A stretch of 59,722 nt of DNA. Origin: DAONFI01 sp035403485. GTDB lineage: Bacteria > Planctomycetota > Phycisphaerae > SM23-33. Positions 16,213 through 23,792 of the stretch are shown piece after piece (position 1 is the stretch's first letter; each line of letters starts with the position of its first letter). Made by a program: the position numbers and the translations under genes. Below the pieces are notes generated by a model, which ran no database searches, was not told the origin of the DNA, and saw only the letters and a list, made by a program, of their open reading frames with translations. The DNA lies in contig CAZIAZ010000010.1 of the NCBI GenBank assembly GCA_964536835.1, positions 1 to 59,722 on the forward strand, given 5' to 3'.

Positions 16213-17211
16213 TTACAGCAGTTCGGCAATCTGGACTGCATTCAATGCGGCGCCTTTGCGAATCTGGTCGCCGCTGACGAACATCTCTATGCCCATACCC
16301 TCAGGCTGGGACATGTCCTGCCGAATTCTTCCGACAAGAACATCATCCTTCCCGGACGCATCCCTGGGCATCGGAAAATAACTGTGCTCGCGGTCATCCA
16401 CAATCTTCACGCCAGGAGCGTCGGCGAGAATTTCCCGCACCTGCTCTTCGGTCATCGGATTGGTAAATTCAATATTTATGGACTCGCTATGCGCACGCAG
16501 GACCGGAACTCGCACGCACGTAGCCGCAATGCGAATCTCCGGACAGCCGAAAATCTTGCGCGTCTCGTTGAGCATCTTCATTTCTTCCTCATTATAGCCG
16601 TTTGGGCCAACTTTGGAATTATGGCTGAAGACGTTAAACGCGGCTGGATGGGGCAGAACTTTGGGCTGGAACGGCTCGCCGGCGAGAAACGCACGACAGC
16701 CGTCCTTGAGTTCCGCCATCGCAGCGGCGCCGGCGCCGCTGGCGGCTTGATACGTACTGACGACCAGCCGTTTTATCGGGTTGGCCTTATGCAGCGGCCA
16801 TACCGGCACATTCATTATAATAGTCGAGCAGTTGGGATTAGCAATAATCCCCTTATGCTCCTTGATTTTCTCAGGATTGACTTCCGGCACTACGAGCGGT
16901 ACATCTTTCTCCATCCGGAATGCGGAGGTGTTGTCCACCATTATCGCGCCTGCAAGTTTGGCTGCCGGCGCGAATTTCCTGGATACGCTGCCGCCGGCTG
17001 AGGCAAGTACGATATCGATACCCTTGAACGATTCTTCCGTCAAAAGCTCCACCGGCAGCATTTCGCCACGAAAAGGCAGCTTTTTGCCGGCTGAACGCTC
17101 TGAAGCCAATAACTTGAGGCTTTTTAACGGAAAATTACGTTCTTCGAGTATTTTTAAAAATTCCGTGCCGACCGCACCGGTGGCACCCATGATGGCAACT
17201 TTCCAACTCAT
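16213..17211 (-). CDS. asd: Aspartate-semialdehyde dehydrogenase
   Basis: 332 residues. NADP-dependent enzyme that reduces aspartyl phosphate to aspartate semialdehyde, the branch point to lysine/diaminopimelate, threonine and methionine. The nucleotide loop GATGAVGTEFL is at 9-19, the catalytic cysteine is in NPNCSTI (near residue 130), and the general base histidine falls in VPVLRAHSESINIEF (near 240). It is followed by a clear terminator and is preceded by a 54-base gap from the spe operon on the same strand, so co-transcription with speD-speE is possible. Confidence 0.96.
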   Translation of the reverse strand: MSWKVAIMGATGAVGTEFLKILEERNFPLKSLKLLASERSAGKKLPFRGEMLPVELLTEESFKGIDIVLASAGGSVSRKFAPAAKLAGAIMVDNTSAFRMEKDVPLVVPEVNPEKIKEHKGIIANPNCSTIIMNVPVWPLHKANPIKRLVVSTYQAASGAGAAAMAELKDGCRAFLAGEPFQPKVLPHPAAFNVFSHNSKVGPNGYNEEEMKMLNETRKIFGCPEIRIAATCVRVPVLRAHSESINIEFTNPMTEEQVREILADAPGVKIVDDREHSYFPMPRDASGKDDVLVGRIRQDMSQPEGMGIEMFVSGDQIRKGAALNAVQIAELL

Positions 17212-17265
17212 CTTAACGACCTTTATCCTATTCTCATAAACTGTCTGTATTCAGACACAACCGAA

Positions 17266-17685
17266 TCATGCACGAGTCATGAATCTTGAGACGTGCGTCC
17301 GGGCTTTGAAGAATTTTACAGTAAACTCTTCCGCCTTTTTCTCGTCAAACGCCTTGCAGGTAAATATGTTGATATAGGCGGTTTTAGTTCCTTCGGAAAA
17401 GTGACCGGTAATGGAACTGGTTTCAATAAACTGAAGCAGGCTATAGCCTTTTGTATGTTCGCAGTTTTCGCCGAAATAAGGCGTCCACGGCTCGCCGTAA
17501 GGCGTCATGTTGATGACCTTGCACAATTCGAGCGTGAACCTGCGAAGCTCTTTTTCGGACGACATGATTGCCGGATCGCAATCATAGAGGTCCAGCACAA
17601 GTTCCCAGCCGAAGACGACATTGCGACCCACAGGCACTTGGCCGTGCGTGATGACTTCAGTACCGTTATTGCTACAACAACTCAT
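17266..17685 (-). CDS. SpeD-like paralogue (pyruvoyl decarboxylase fold, altered active site)
   Basis: 139 residues, the size of a class 1b AdoMet decarboxylase. It aligns with SpeD through the LVLDLYDCD strand and the ending YINIFTC. The canonical E-S-H-x-x-x-H motif is changed to T89-S90-S91-x-x-x-H95: the pyruvoyl-forming Ser (S90), the processing His (H95) and the Cys (C110) keep the exact spacing seen in the true SpeD two genes upstream (S82, H87, C102), but the preceding Glu and following His are lost. The N-terminus has an extra Cys pair (MSCC). It overlaps speE by 4 bp. Known SpeD homologues have shifted to arginine or ornithine decarboxylation; that, a regulatory subunit, or an inactive relic are all possible. 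Confidence 0.75.
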   Translation of the reverse strand: MSCCSNNGTEVITHGQVPVGRNVVFGWELVLDLYDCDPAIMSSEKELRRFTLELCKVINMTPYGEPWTPYFGENCEHTKGYSLLQFIETSSITGHFSEGTKTAYINIFTCKAFDEKKAEEFTVKFFKARTHVSRFMTRA

Positions 17686-18536
17686 ACCAATTTCTCCTTG
17701 ACATAGCCGGGCAGGGCAAACGCCCCAAAATGAACGCCGGGATTATAATACCTGGTCTGGTCCTTAATCGCTTCGAACCGTTTTTCGAGCGTGGCCAGAT
17801 CCAAAACATGTTCAGAACCGTTCGTACACATCAAACTGCTGAAAAAGCCGCCGATGTACGTGGGAACGGCGAAGACGTATGCGGTATTATACGTAAAGAT
17901 AGGTTTAACAATTGCGTAAGCGGCTGGAAGTTCATCCGGCTGCATCCATGTCGAACCGCATTGTCTGGTCATTATGCCATATTGCGTCATGCAATTTTTA
18001 ACGTTTTTGTAAAATTCACGGCTGAAAAGCACGCTCGCCGGCCCTATCGGATCCGGCGAATCAACTATGACAACGTCGTATTTTTCATCCGTACTCGCCA
18101 CAAAGCCGGCGCCATCGCCTATAACAAGTTCCGTCCGACTGTCGTCGAATGCGCCGGCACTTATCGAGGGAAGGAATTTTTGGGAAAAATCCACAACCCT
18201 GGAATCAATCTCGACAATCGTAACTTTCTCGACGTCGGAATGACGAAGCGTCTCGCGGAGAATGCCGCCGTCGCCGCCGCCGATTATGAGCACCTTACGA
18301 ACATGGCCGTGCGATATTATCGGAACATGCGTCATCATCTCATGATAGATGAACTCGTCCTTTTCAGTCGTCTGCACCATGCCGTCCAGCAGGAGCATGC
18401 GGCCGAATCGCCTGGTTTCAACAAGTTCCATGGACTGAAACGGCGTCTGTTCGGAATGAAAGGAGTCTTTCAGTTCGTAACTGACTTCCAGAATATCAGG
18501 CCATTTCTCACGGGCATATGCGGCAGAGGCCTTCAT
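17682..18536 (-). CDS. speE: Spermidine synthase (polyamine aminopropyltransferase)
   Basis: 284 residues. Transfers an aminopropyl group from decarboxylated AdoMet to putrescine or a related diamine. The decarboxylated-AdoMet pocket GGGDGGILRE is near 86-95, the acidic ribose contact IVEID near 111, and the catalytic DSPDPIGPA loop near 158-166. YHEMMTHVP near 64 is the conserved substrate-entry segment. It lies between two SpeD-family genes and overlaps each by 4 bp, a tightly coupled polyamine operon. The source of the diamine (an arginine or ornithine decarboxylase) is not visible in the window unless the downstream SpeD paralogue supplies it. Confidence 0.95.
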   Translation of the reverse strand: MKASAAYAREKWPDILEVSYELKDSFHSEQTPFQSMELVETRRFGRMLLLDGMVQTTEKDEFIYHEMMTHVPIISHGHVRKVLIIGGGDGGILRETLRHSDVEKVTIVEIDSRVVDFSQKFLPSISAGAFDDSRTELVIGDGAGFVASTDEKYDVVIVDSPDPIGPASVLFSREFYKNVKNCMTQYGIMTRQCGSTWMQPDELPAAYAIVKPIFTYNTAYVFAVPTYIGGFFSSLMCTNGSEHVLDLATLEKRFEAIKDQTRYYNPGVHFGAFALPGYVKEKLV

Positions 18537-18937
18537 TGGGGCATTACACCTCGTTTATGCTCGGTAACCTGCATTTTGCCGCCAAAACCTTTTTGGAAAA
18601 CCGGCAACGCCTTGTACGGATCTTTTGTGCCGCAAACGAAAAGATCCAGCGCCGCATATTCGAATTCCGGCCACGAATGGATACTTATATGAGACTCACT
18701 CAGCACGCCTACGCCCGTGATACCCGCACCTTCGCCGAAATTGTGCAGATACATATAAAGCAGATTCGCCTCACAGGCGTCTATCGCCTCGCGCAGAATC
18801 TGCTCTATCTTTTGGGCATCATCGAGATGCCTGCCCTGCCAGATTTCGATAATAAGATGAATGCCTGCAAACTTGATATAACCGTTATTGCCGCAGTACT
18901 CGACCGCCGGCGGGGCTTGAGTGATGGTCTGTTCCAA
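18533..18937 (-). CDS. speD: S-adenosylmethionine decarboxylase proenzyme
   Basis: 134 residues, class 1b. Self-cleaves between Glu81 and Ser82 to make a pyruvoyl enzyme that decarboxylates AdoMet for SpeE. The processing and active site ESHISIHSWPE is intact (81-91) and the catalytic Cys is in LFVCG (C102). The gene begins with TTG at 18937, with GAGAGG nine bases upstream; no ATG is available before the conserved core. First gene of speD-speE-speD-like, each joint a 4-bp overlap. The 220-base divergent region to the beta-propeller gene should hold its promoter. Confidence 0.95.
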   Translation of the reverse strand: MEQTITQAPPAVEYCGNNGYIKFAGIHLIIEIWQGRHLDDAQKIEQILREAIDACEANLLYMYLHNFGEGAGITGVGVLSESHISIHSWPEFEYAALDLFVCGTKDPYKALPVFQKGFGGKMQVTEHKRGVMPQ

Positions 18938-19157
18938 TAAAGTATCCTCTCGCTAGCTGAAACCCATATATATACCTTTACCTTTTCTTTAAAAGAGAGA
19001 TGAATATAACGCAATTTCGCTCTCTGTCAATCTTCAATTCCTACACTTTTGCAAAAATATTTTAGCTGTAAAATTCATCTTTTCATCAAAAAAACTCGCG
19101 ATTTATGCTTTTTTTTGATAATATTGCCGGCAGTGATATTGCAAGGAGGCTGCAGCC

Positions 19158-20207
19158 TTGATTGACACTGACAAACAACAGGCAACCAGAGTCGTCACGG
19201 TCATAAAAACCGCTCTGATTGCTCTGCCCATCGCGGCAATGGCTGTTCTGACTCTGACATCTTCCCTGTTCGACAATCCTTCTGACCCATCAGGGACTTA
19301 TAAGACCCCGATAACTGCGCCGCAGCCGCAAAATCGGCTGTTCGATACCAATGCGATACCGGAATCACTGCGGAAGTACCGGCAAATAAATAACTTGCCG
19401 ACTGGTTTAACCAGGCCGATGGACATAGCGTGGTATGATGGCCGACTTTATATCGCCGGCGATGACTGCATCATAGTCATGGACCCGGATAATGGCCAGA
19501 TTTTACAGAAATTCAGAATCCCTCGTCACCCCACTGCCATCAGCGTGAATGATTCATTTGTCGCAGCCATCTCTCAGGACAGCCTGTATTCCATGCCAAC
19601 CGGCGGCAGCGAGTTCCTGCAAGTCGCACAATTCCCAGCCGACACGAGTAATCTTGTAGCCGTAGCCGCCAATTTCGAGAATTTTTTCGTCGCCGATTCT
19701 TTCAGCGGCACAATTTATAAGATAGGCCTCAACGGCAATATTCTGAATACCATCCATCCTCAAACCGGCGACATGAAATTCAATGTCACCAGTACCGGGG
19801 ATTTTGACGTCATATTCGGTGCAGAGGGCATGTTGTGGATAGCCGACCCCGGCCGCGGTCAGGTTATGGCGTTCAATACCAGCGGCGAAAATTCCCGAAA
19901 TCTCAACTGGGGCAAACACGGCGAAAGGCTGGCGAATTTTTCCGGCGCATACAATCCGGTACACATCGTCATGCTGCCGAACACAAATATCGTCACCGCC
20001 GAACTCGACCCGCCGCGTATAAAGGTTTATTCCGACGCAGGCACGCTGCTTGCGGTAGTTGCATGGGAAAACACCCTGCCGAAACACATCCGTCGCCTGA
20101 ATCTCTCCACCGACGCCGCCGGCCATATCTACGTTCTCGACGACGTATCAAACACGATACGAATTTATGAAAAACTGACTCCAGCCATAGAGGGCGTTCT
20201 CAATTAA
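19158..20207 (+). CDS. Membrane-anchored beta-propeller (NHL-like) protein
   Basis: 349 residues starting with TTG, with AAGGAGG (19143-19149) eight bases upstream; no ATG precedes the signal sequence. Residues 14-37 form a hydrophobic anchor or signal. The remainder repeats short blade-like strands such as MDIAWYDGRLYIAGDD, FFVADSFSGTIYKI, LWIADPGRGQVMAFN and IYVLDDVSNTIRIYEK, a pattern of NHL or SMP-30-type propellers facing outside the cytoplasm. Ligand or partner is unknown. The final codons (EGVLN and TAA) lie inside the terminal inverted repeat of a palindromic element, so the natural C-terminus was set by that insertion. Confidence 0.75.
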   Translation: MIDTDKQQATRVVTVIKTALIALPIAAMAVLTLTSSLFDNPSDPSGTYKTPITAPQPQNRLFDTNAIPESLRKYRQINNLPTGLTRPMDIAWYDGRLYIAGDDCIIVMDPDNGQILQKFRIPRHPTAISVNDSFVAAISQDSLYSMPTGGSEFLQVAQFPADTSNLVAVAANFENFFVADSFSGTIYKIGLNGNILNTIHPQTGDMKFNVTSTGDFDVIFGAEGMLWIADPGRGQVMAFNTSGENSRNLNWGKHGERLANFSGAYNPVHIVMLPNTNIVTAELDPPRIKVYSDAGTLLAVVAWENTLPKHIRRLNLSTDAAGHIYVLDDVSNTIRIYEKLTPAIEGVLN

Positions 20208-20377
20208 ACTGTGAGACGCAAATGAGTGGCAATTATGCAGATGCAAGGAACAAAAACGACTGCGAATTTGTCGATTCGCTGAGTTTTCGTGACGCCGCAG
20301 ATGCACGATTGCCACTATCACAGCCTTTAATCTCTTTTTATTTTTTGCGTCCGCAGGGTAATTGAGAACGGCCTCTA
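20188..20377. mobile_element. TAGAG-family palindromic element, copy 3 (190 bp, MITE-like)
   Basis: TAGAGGGCGTTCTCAATTA (20188-20206) is repeated inverted at 20359-20377 with one mismatch in 19. A second inverted pair, GTGGCAAT/ATTGCCAC, lies inside at 20226-20233 and 20308-20315. The interior shares ATGCAAGGAA and GTGACGCCGC blocks with the copies at 4776 and 34290. The left arm is coding: it supplies the last five residues and stop of the propeller gene. The T-rich stretch near 20330-20346 may also end its transcript. Confidence 0.75.
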
Positions 20378-20404
20378 ACCATCCCATAAGAGAATCATGA
20401 AAGT

Positions 20405-21535
20405 TCAGTCCAACGTCGCATAATTTCCTTCAAGCAGCGCCCGCTTGCAATCCATATAATACATGAAATTATCCAATGTTACGCCCGGCTGAACCAGATG
20501 ATCCACGTGAGGGATAAATCCGCCTTCTTCAATCAGCGGAATAAATTCCCGCAAATGCTTTTTGATATCTGCCGGCCCCTGTGCAAGAACTCGCTTGTCA
20601 ACGCCACCCCACATGCGTAACTGTCTGCCGAATTTTTTTCGCCATTCAAGCGGATTAACGTCGCTCGCACGCTCAAGTGGCCACAGCACGTCGACGCCCG
20701 CATCCAACAACAACGGTATCAACTGTTCCGGATTGCCGTCGCTATCCATCACGATGTATTTCGTGCCGTGCGACTTGAAAAAATCAATCAGCCGTTTCAG
20801 ATGTGGGAAAATAAATTCCTTAAAAGTATCAGGCCCAAGAAGCGGGCCGGATTTCATGGACATATCCTCATTGAGACAGAAATATTCCACGTTAATTTTT
20901 TCAAGAACGGGCCGGCTCGTTTCAATGATGAAGTCCGCAAAAAATTCCATCATCTCGTGCATCATTTCAGGATAGTCGTACCACGCATATGAAAGATTCT
21001 CCGTACCCAGCCATTCGCGTGCCCGCCAATAAAATCCGTTCGCCGCACAGTTTCTGCCCAAAACCAACGGATAGTCACGGGTTTCCCACACCCTGATTCT
21101 TTTATCAAGGTCGGCGGGATATCTCTGAGGAAGGCCGGCTGTCAGCCGTTTTTTGATATTCGCAAAATCTTCCGGCTTTTTAATTGGAAATTCCAGATAC
21201 TCATCCATGCACATCCGCACATTATCGACAGTACCTTCCTTTAATGCCTTCGTGACCACACCAAGCGAATTTCGCGATATGATGTACCGGTCATTTTCCT
21301 CCAATACCTCGTACTCGAACGGCGGAAAGAATCCATAATTTACGTCGATATATTCACGATGATCCAATCCGATGGCATCTTCACTTTCAAACCAGTTCCA
21401 GCCGAAATTTTTTACCTTTTCCGGCGACTGCTCAGTCCATTCCTGTCTGGTCTGAGCCCAGACACCCAATTCGTAATTCGGACGAGGCCCAGGGTTATAT
21501 TCCATGCAATCGATAAATTTATCCAAACCTGTCAT
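20405..21535 (-). CDS. Uroporphyrinogen decarboxylase-like (URO-D/MtaA-type) protein
   Basis: 376 residues of URO-D TIM-barrel type. Features include YFCLNEDMSMKSGPLLGPDTF (about 237-257), VMDSDGN near 290 and the late GGVDKRVL segment near 325. In Planctomycetota, Lentisphaerae and acetogens such proteins lie in catabolic clusters and are more often corrinoid-dependent methyltransferases or demethylases than haem enzymes; that assignment here is inference. The start is ATG at 21535, with AAAGGA ten bases upstream. It is divergent from an AraC-type regulator across 165 bases, so control by that regulator is likely. No corrinoid protein gene is adjacent. Confidence 0.8.
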   Translation of the reverse strand: MTGLDKFIDCMEYNPGPRPNYELGVWAQTRQEWTEQSPEKVKNFGWNWFESEDAIGLDHREYIDVNYGFFPPFEYEVLEENDRYIISRNSLGVVTKALKEGTVDNVRMCMDEYLEFPIKKPEDFANIKKRLTAGLPQRYPADLDKRIRVWETRDYPLVLGRNCAANGFYWRAREWLGTENLSYAWYDYPEMMHEMMEFFADFIIETSRPVLEKINVEYFCLNEDMSMKSGPLLGPDTFKEFIFPHLKRLIDFFKSHGTKYIVMDSDGNPEQLIPLLLDAGVDVLWPLERASDVNPLEWRKKFGRQLRMWGGVDKRVLAQGPADIKKHLREFIPLIEEGGFIPHVDHLVQPGVTLDNFMYYMDCKRALLEGNYATLD

Positions 21536-21630
21536 AACAGAGTTCCTTTCCGGCAGTAGCAGGCAGCCTTCCAAGTCAATCCGACCCGAATACTTTTCCT
21601 TTTTCCGTTTTTAAAAGGCTCTGTTTTATA

Positions 21631-21646
21631 ATATAATCCATTATAT
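21631..21646. promoter_or_regulatory. Palindrome between URO-D gene and araC-type gene
   Basis: ATATAAT and ATTATAT form a perfect 7-bp inverted repeat with a 2-base centre. It lies in the divergent promoter region, within A+T-rich sequence that may contain the -10 boxes of both genes. A regulator-binding site is possible. Confidence 0.45.
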
Positions 21647-21700
21647 GATAAAATACTTTGCTTATTTTATCCTCATTTTCGATTTTTACAGGATTATTTT

Positions 21701-22615
21701 ATGTTATCGCAGATAGACGTAATTAAAAAATCGGAACAGAGGCCCGGCTTCAGGACGCTCCAAAAAACAGGCCTCGGCGTGGAATATCTGGAGAATTACG
21801 AAAATCATCATCGCTGGCTGCACTCGCACAATTACATCGAGATGTCATACATTCTCGCCGGACAATGTTTTCACGAACTGGCCGGCCAGCGATTCAGCCA
21901 GGCCGCCGGTACGCTTTCCATAATCAACTTCAATCAAACCCACAATCTTGAAACTCAGGGGGCAATAAAAGTCGTAAATATTTATCTCGATATCGACAAA
22001 TATCCGTTGCCGCTGCTTCCTGAAAAACTTAATTGCATCGTGCCGATGTTTTTATCGCTTCATCCAAATTTCGCGCACAATCTGAACCGCATAATTCAGA
22101 TAAAATTTTCGCATCCTGAGACAATCGAATCGCTGTTGCGGCTGATGCATGAAGAGCTGAGCAATCCGCGTGAAGGTCATAATTGGGTTTTGTCGCATTA
22201 TTTTGAACTGTTTTTAACAGAATGCTGTCGCCAGATTCTGGCAGACGACACTCTTTTATCCGCCAGAAGCGACGATGATGCGCAATTTTCAATTCCGCTG
22301 GAAAAGGCCAGGCTTTTTATCGACAAAAATTTCAGTTGTGACATCACTCTCAAACAGATAGCCGCGACGGCCGGATATCAGCCGAACTATTTTTGCAGAA
22401 TTTTCAAACAATACGCCGGCCTTCCGCTTTTTGAGTACATAATTCAACGGCGTATCGAGCAGGCCATGATATTGTTGCGGTCAACGGATGAGAAGGTTCT
22501 TTCAGTTGCCTACAGATGCGGATTCAATGACCTTTCGCATTTCAACAGGTGTTTTCAAAAAACGGTCGGTCTCACTCCAGGCCAATATCGTAAATCGTCT
22601 CAACCGGGGGAATGA
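21701..22615 (+). CDS. AraC-family transcriptional regulator
   Basis: 304 residues. The N-terminal half has a cupin-type sensing domain (HSHNYIEMSYILAGQCFHEL near 45-65). The C-terminal hundred residues hold the two AraC helix-turn-helix units: DITLKQIAATAGYQPNYFCRIFKQYAG (near 217-243) and VLSVAYRCGFNDLSHFNRCFQKTVGLTPGQYR (near 266-297). This arrangement typifies sugar or small-molecule responsive activators. It is transcribed away from the URO-D-like gene, the most likely target. The gene ends 20 bases before the dispersed 19-mer, which fills the 40-base gap to the convergent glycosyltransferase gene. Confidence 0.92.
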   Translation: MLSQIDVIKKSEQRPGFRTLQKTGLGVEYLENYENHHRWLHSHNYIEMSYILAGQCFHELAGQRFSQAAGTLSIINFNQTHNLETQGAIKVVNIYLDIDKYPLPLLPEKLNCIVPMFLSLHPNFAHNLNRIIQIKFSHPETIESLLRLMHEELSNPREGHNWVLSHYFELFLTECCRQILADDTLLSARSDDDAQFSIPLEKARLFIDKNFSCDITLKQIAATAGYQPNYFCRIFKQYAGLPLFEYIIQRRIEQAMILLRSTDEKVLSVAYRCGFNDLSHFNRCFQKTVGLTPGQYRKSSQPGE

Positions 22616-22635
22616 TTTTATTTGCAGGCGGCTGG

Positions 22636-22654
22636 GTTTTTGGGATAGGTTCTA
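22636..22654 (+). repeat. Dispersed 19-mer repeat, copy B
   Basis: Identical to the copies at 91-109 and 59670-59688. The 15 bases before it (TTGCAGGCGGCTGGG) also resemble those before the copy at the window end. It occupies the whole 40-base gap between two convergent genes, one base from the stop codon of the glycosyltransferase gene. Confidence 0.75.
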
Positions 22655-22655
22655 G

Positions 22656-23792
22656 TTAAATTTTTTCGTAGACCTTCATGATTTCGTCAACCATGTATAA
22701 CCAGTCGAATCGGTGGCGGCAGAATTCACAGCCTGCGTCGCCGAGCTTTTTGCGAAGTTGCGGATTGTCAGCCAGTTTTATTACAGCCTTCCGCAAGCCG
22801 TCCACTTCTTCCGGTTCAAGCAGTATCCCCGTGTCATCCGTCACGACTTCCCGCGCGCCGTCCACGTCATAGCTGATTACCGGCCGGCCGGCCAGCATTG
22901 CCTGCGGCAGAGCCCTCGCCAACCCTTCACGCAATGAACAATGCACCAGAATATCCGTCGCCTGCATCACAGCCGGCATAGCCTCGCGCGGCAGCAGGCC
23001 GGTCAGATGAAACCGTTCCGCCATGCCGGCATCGTCGATGGCAAGTTCTATCTCCGGCCGGAGCTTTCCGTCGCCGACGAAACAGAAATGTACGCGGGGG
23101 TCGGTTATATCCCTCGCCGCCTCTATTATGTATTCGTGACCTTTCAGTTCAGCCAGCCGCGAAACCTGGGTGACGAGCACAGCGTCATCCGGCAAATCCA
23201 GCGATTCGCGGAATTTCACCGCCGCCGGCGCAGGCGTCATGAACGGCAACGTTTCCATGCCGCTATATACCGTCGTATAAAGAGCCGGCTCGCCTATAGA
23301 CTCCCCAAGCGCCTGCCTGGCCATGGCATCTGCGACGCAGATTATTTTATGACACTGTTTTGCTGCGCGGCGTTCGAGATACACGTAAAGCATGTTCGAC
23401 AGTGCGGGGTTGTACTCGTTGAACGGCAGGCCGTGAATCGTATGAACCACTTTCATGCCGCCGAGTTTCCAGGCGACGTTCCGCCCGATTATGCCCGCTT
23501 TCGACGAGTGCGTATGAAAGACGTCCGGCTGCAATTCACGCAGCAGTTCCTCCAGCCGCCGCGCAGAACGCCAGTCGCGCCGCGGCGATATCTCCCGCCG
23601 CAAATCGTCTATTACTTCCACACGAAAGCCCATGGTTTTCGCCCAGCTGAGCAGCTCGCCCTCAGGGCCGATAGCCGGGCCGGTAATCAGCGTCACATCA
23701 TGGCCGCCGCGCAGCTGCCCCAGACACGTCAGGATGGTATTCTCCTGCGCGCCGCCGAGTATCAGCCGCGTTATGAAGTGAACTATCTTCAT
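22656..23792 (-). CDS. Glycosyltransferase family 4 protein
   Basis: About 378 residues of GT-B fold. N-terminal acceptor domain with the glycine-rich loop RLILGGAQENT (near 9-19) and DVFHTHSSKAGIIGR; C-terminal nucleotide-sugar domain with LVTQVSRLAELKGHEYIIEAA and the GT4 signature CSLREGLARALPQAMLAGRPVI (near 287-308, the E-x7-E element). It likely adds a sugar to a lipid-linked or surface glycan. The start is ATG at 23792 with GGAG five bases upstream, overlapping the stop codon of the TIM-barrel gene upstream by 4 bp, so the two are one operon. No other glycan genes are adjacent. Confidence 0.92.
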   Translation of the reverse strand: MKIVHFITRLILGGAQENTILTCLGQLRGGHDVTLITGPAIGPEGELLSWAKTMGFRVEVIDDLRREISPRRDWRSARRLEELLRELQPDVFHTHSSKAGIIGRNVAWKLGGMKVVHTIHGLPFNEYNPALSNMLYVYLERRAAKQCHKIICVADAMARQALGESIGEPALYTTVYSGMETLPFMTPAPAAVKFRESLDLPDDAVLVTQVSRLAELKGHEYIIEAARDITDPRVHFCFVGDGKLRPEIELAIDDAGMAERFHLTGLLPREAMPAVMQATDILVHCSLREGLARALPQAMLAGRPVISYDVDGAREVVTDDTGILLEPEEVDGLRKAVIKLADNPQLRKKLGDAGCEFCRHRFDWLYMVDEIMKVYEKI

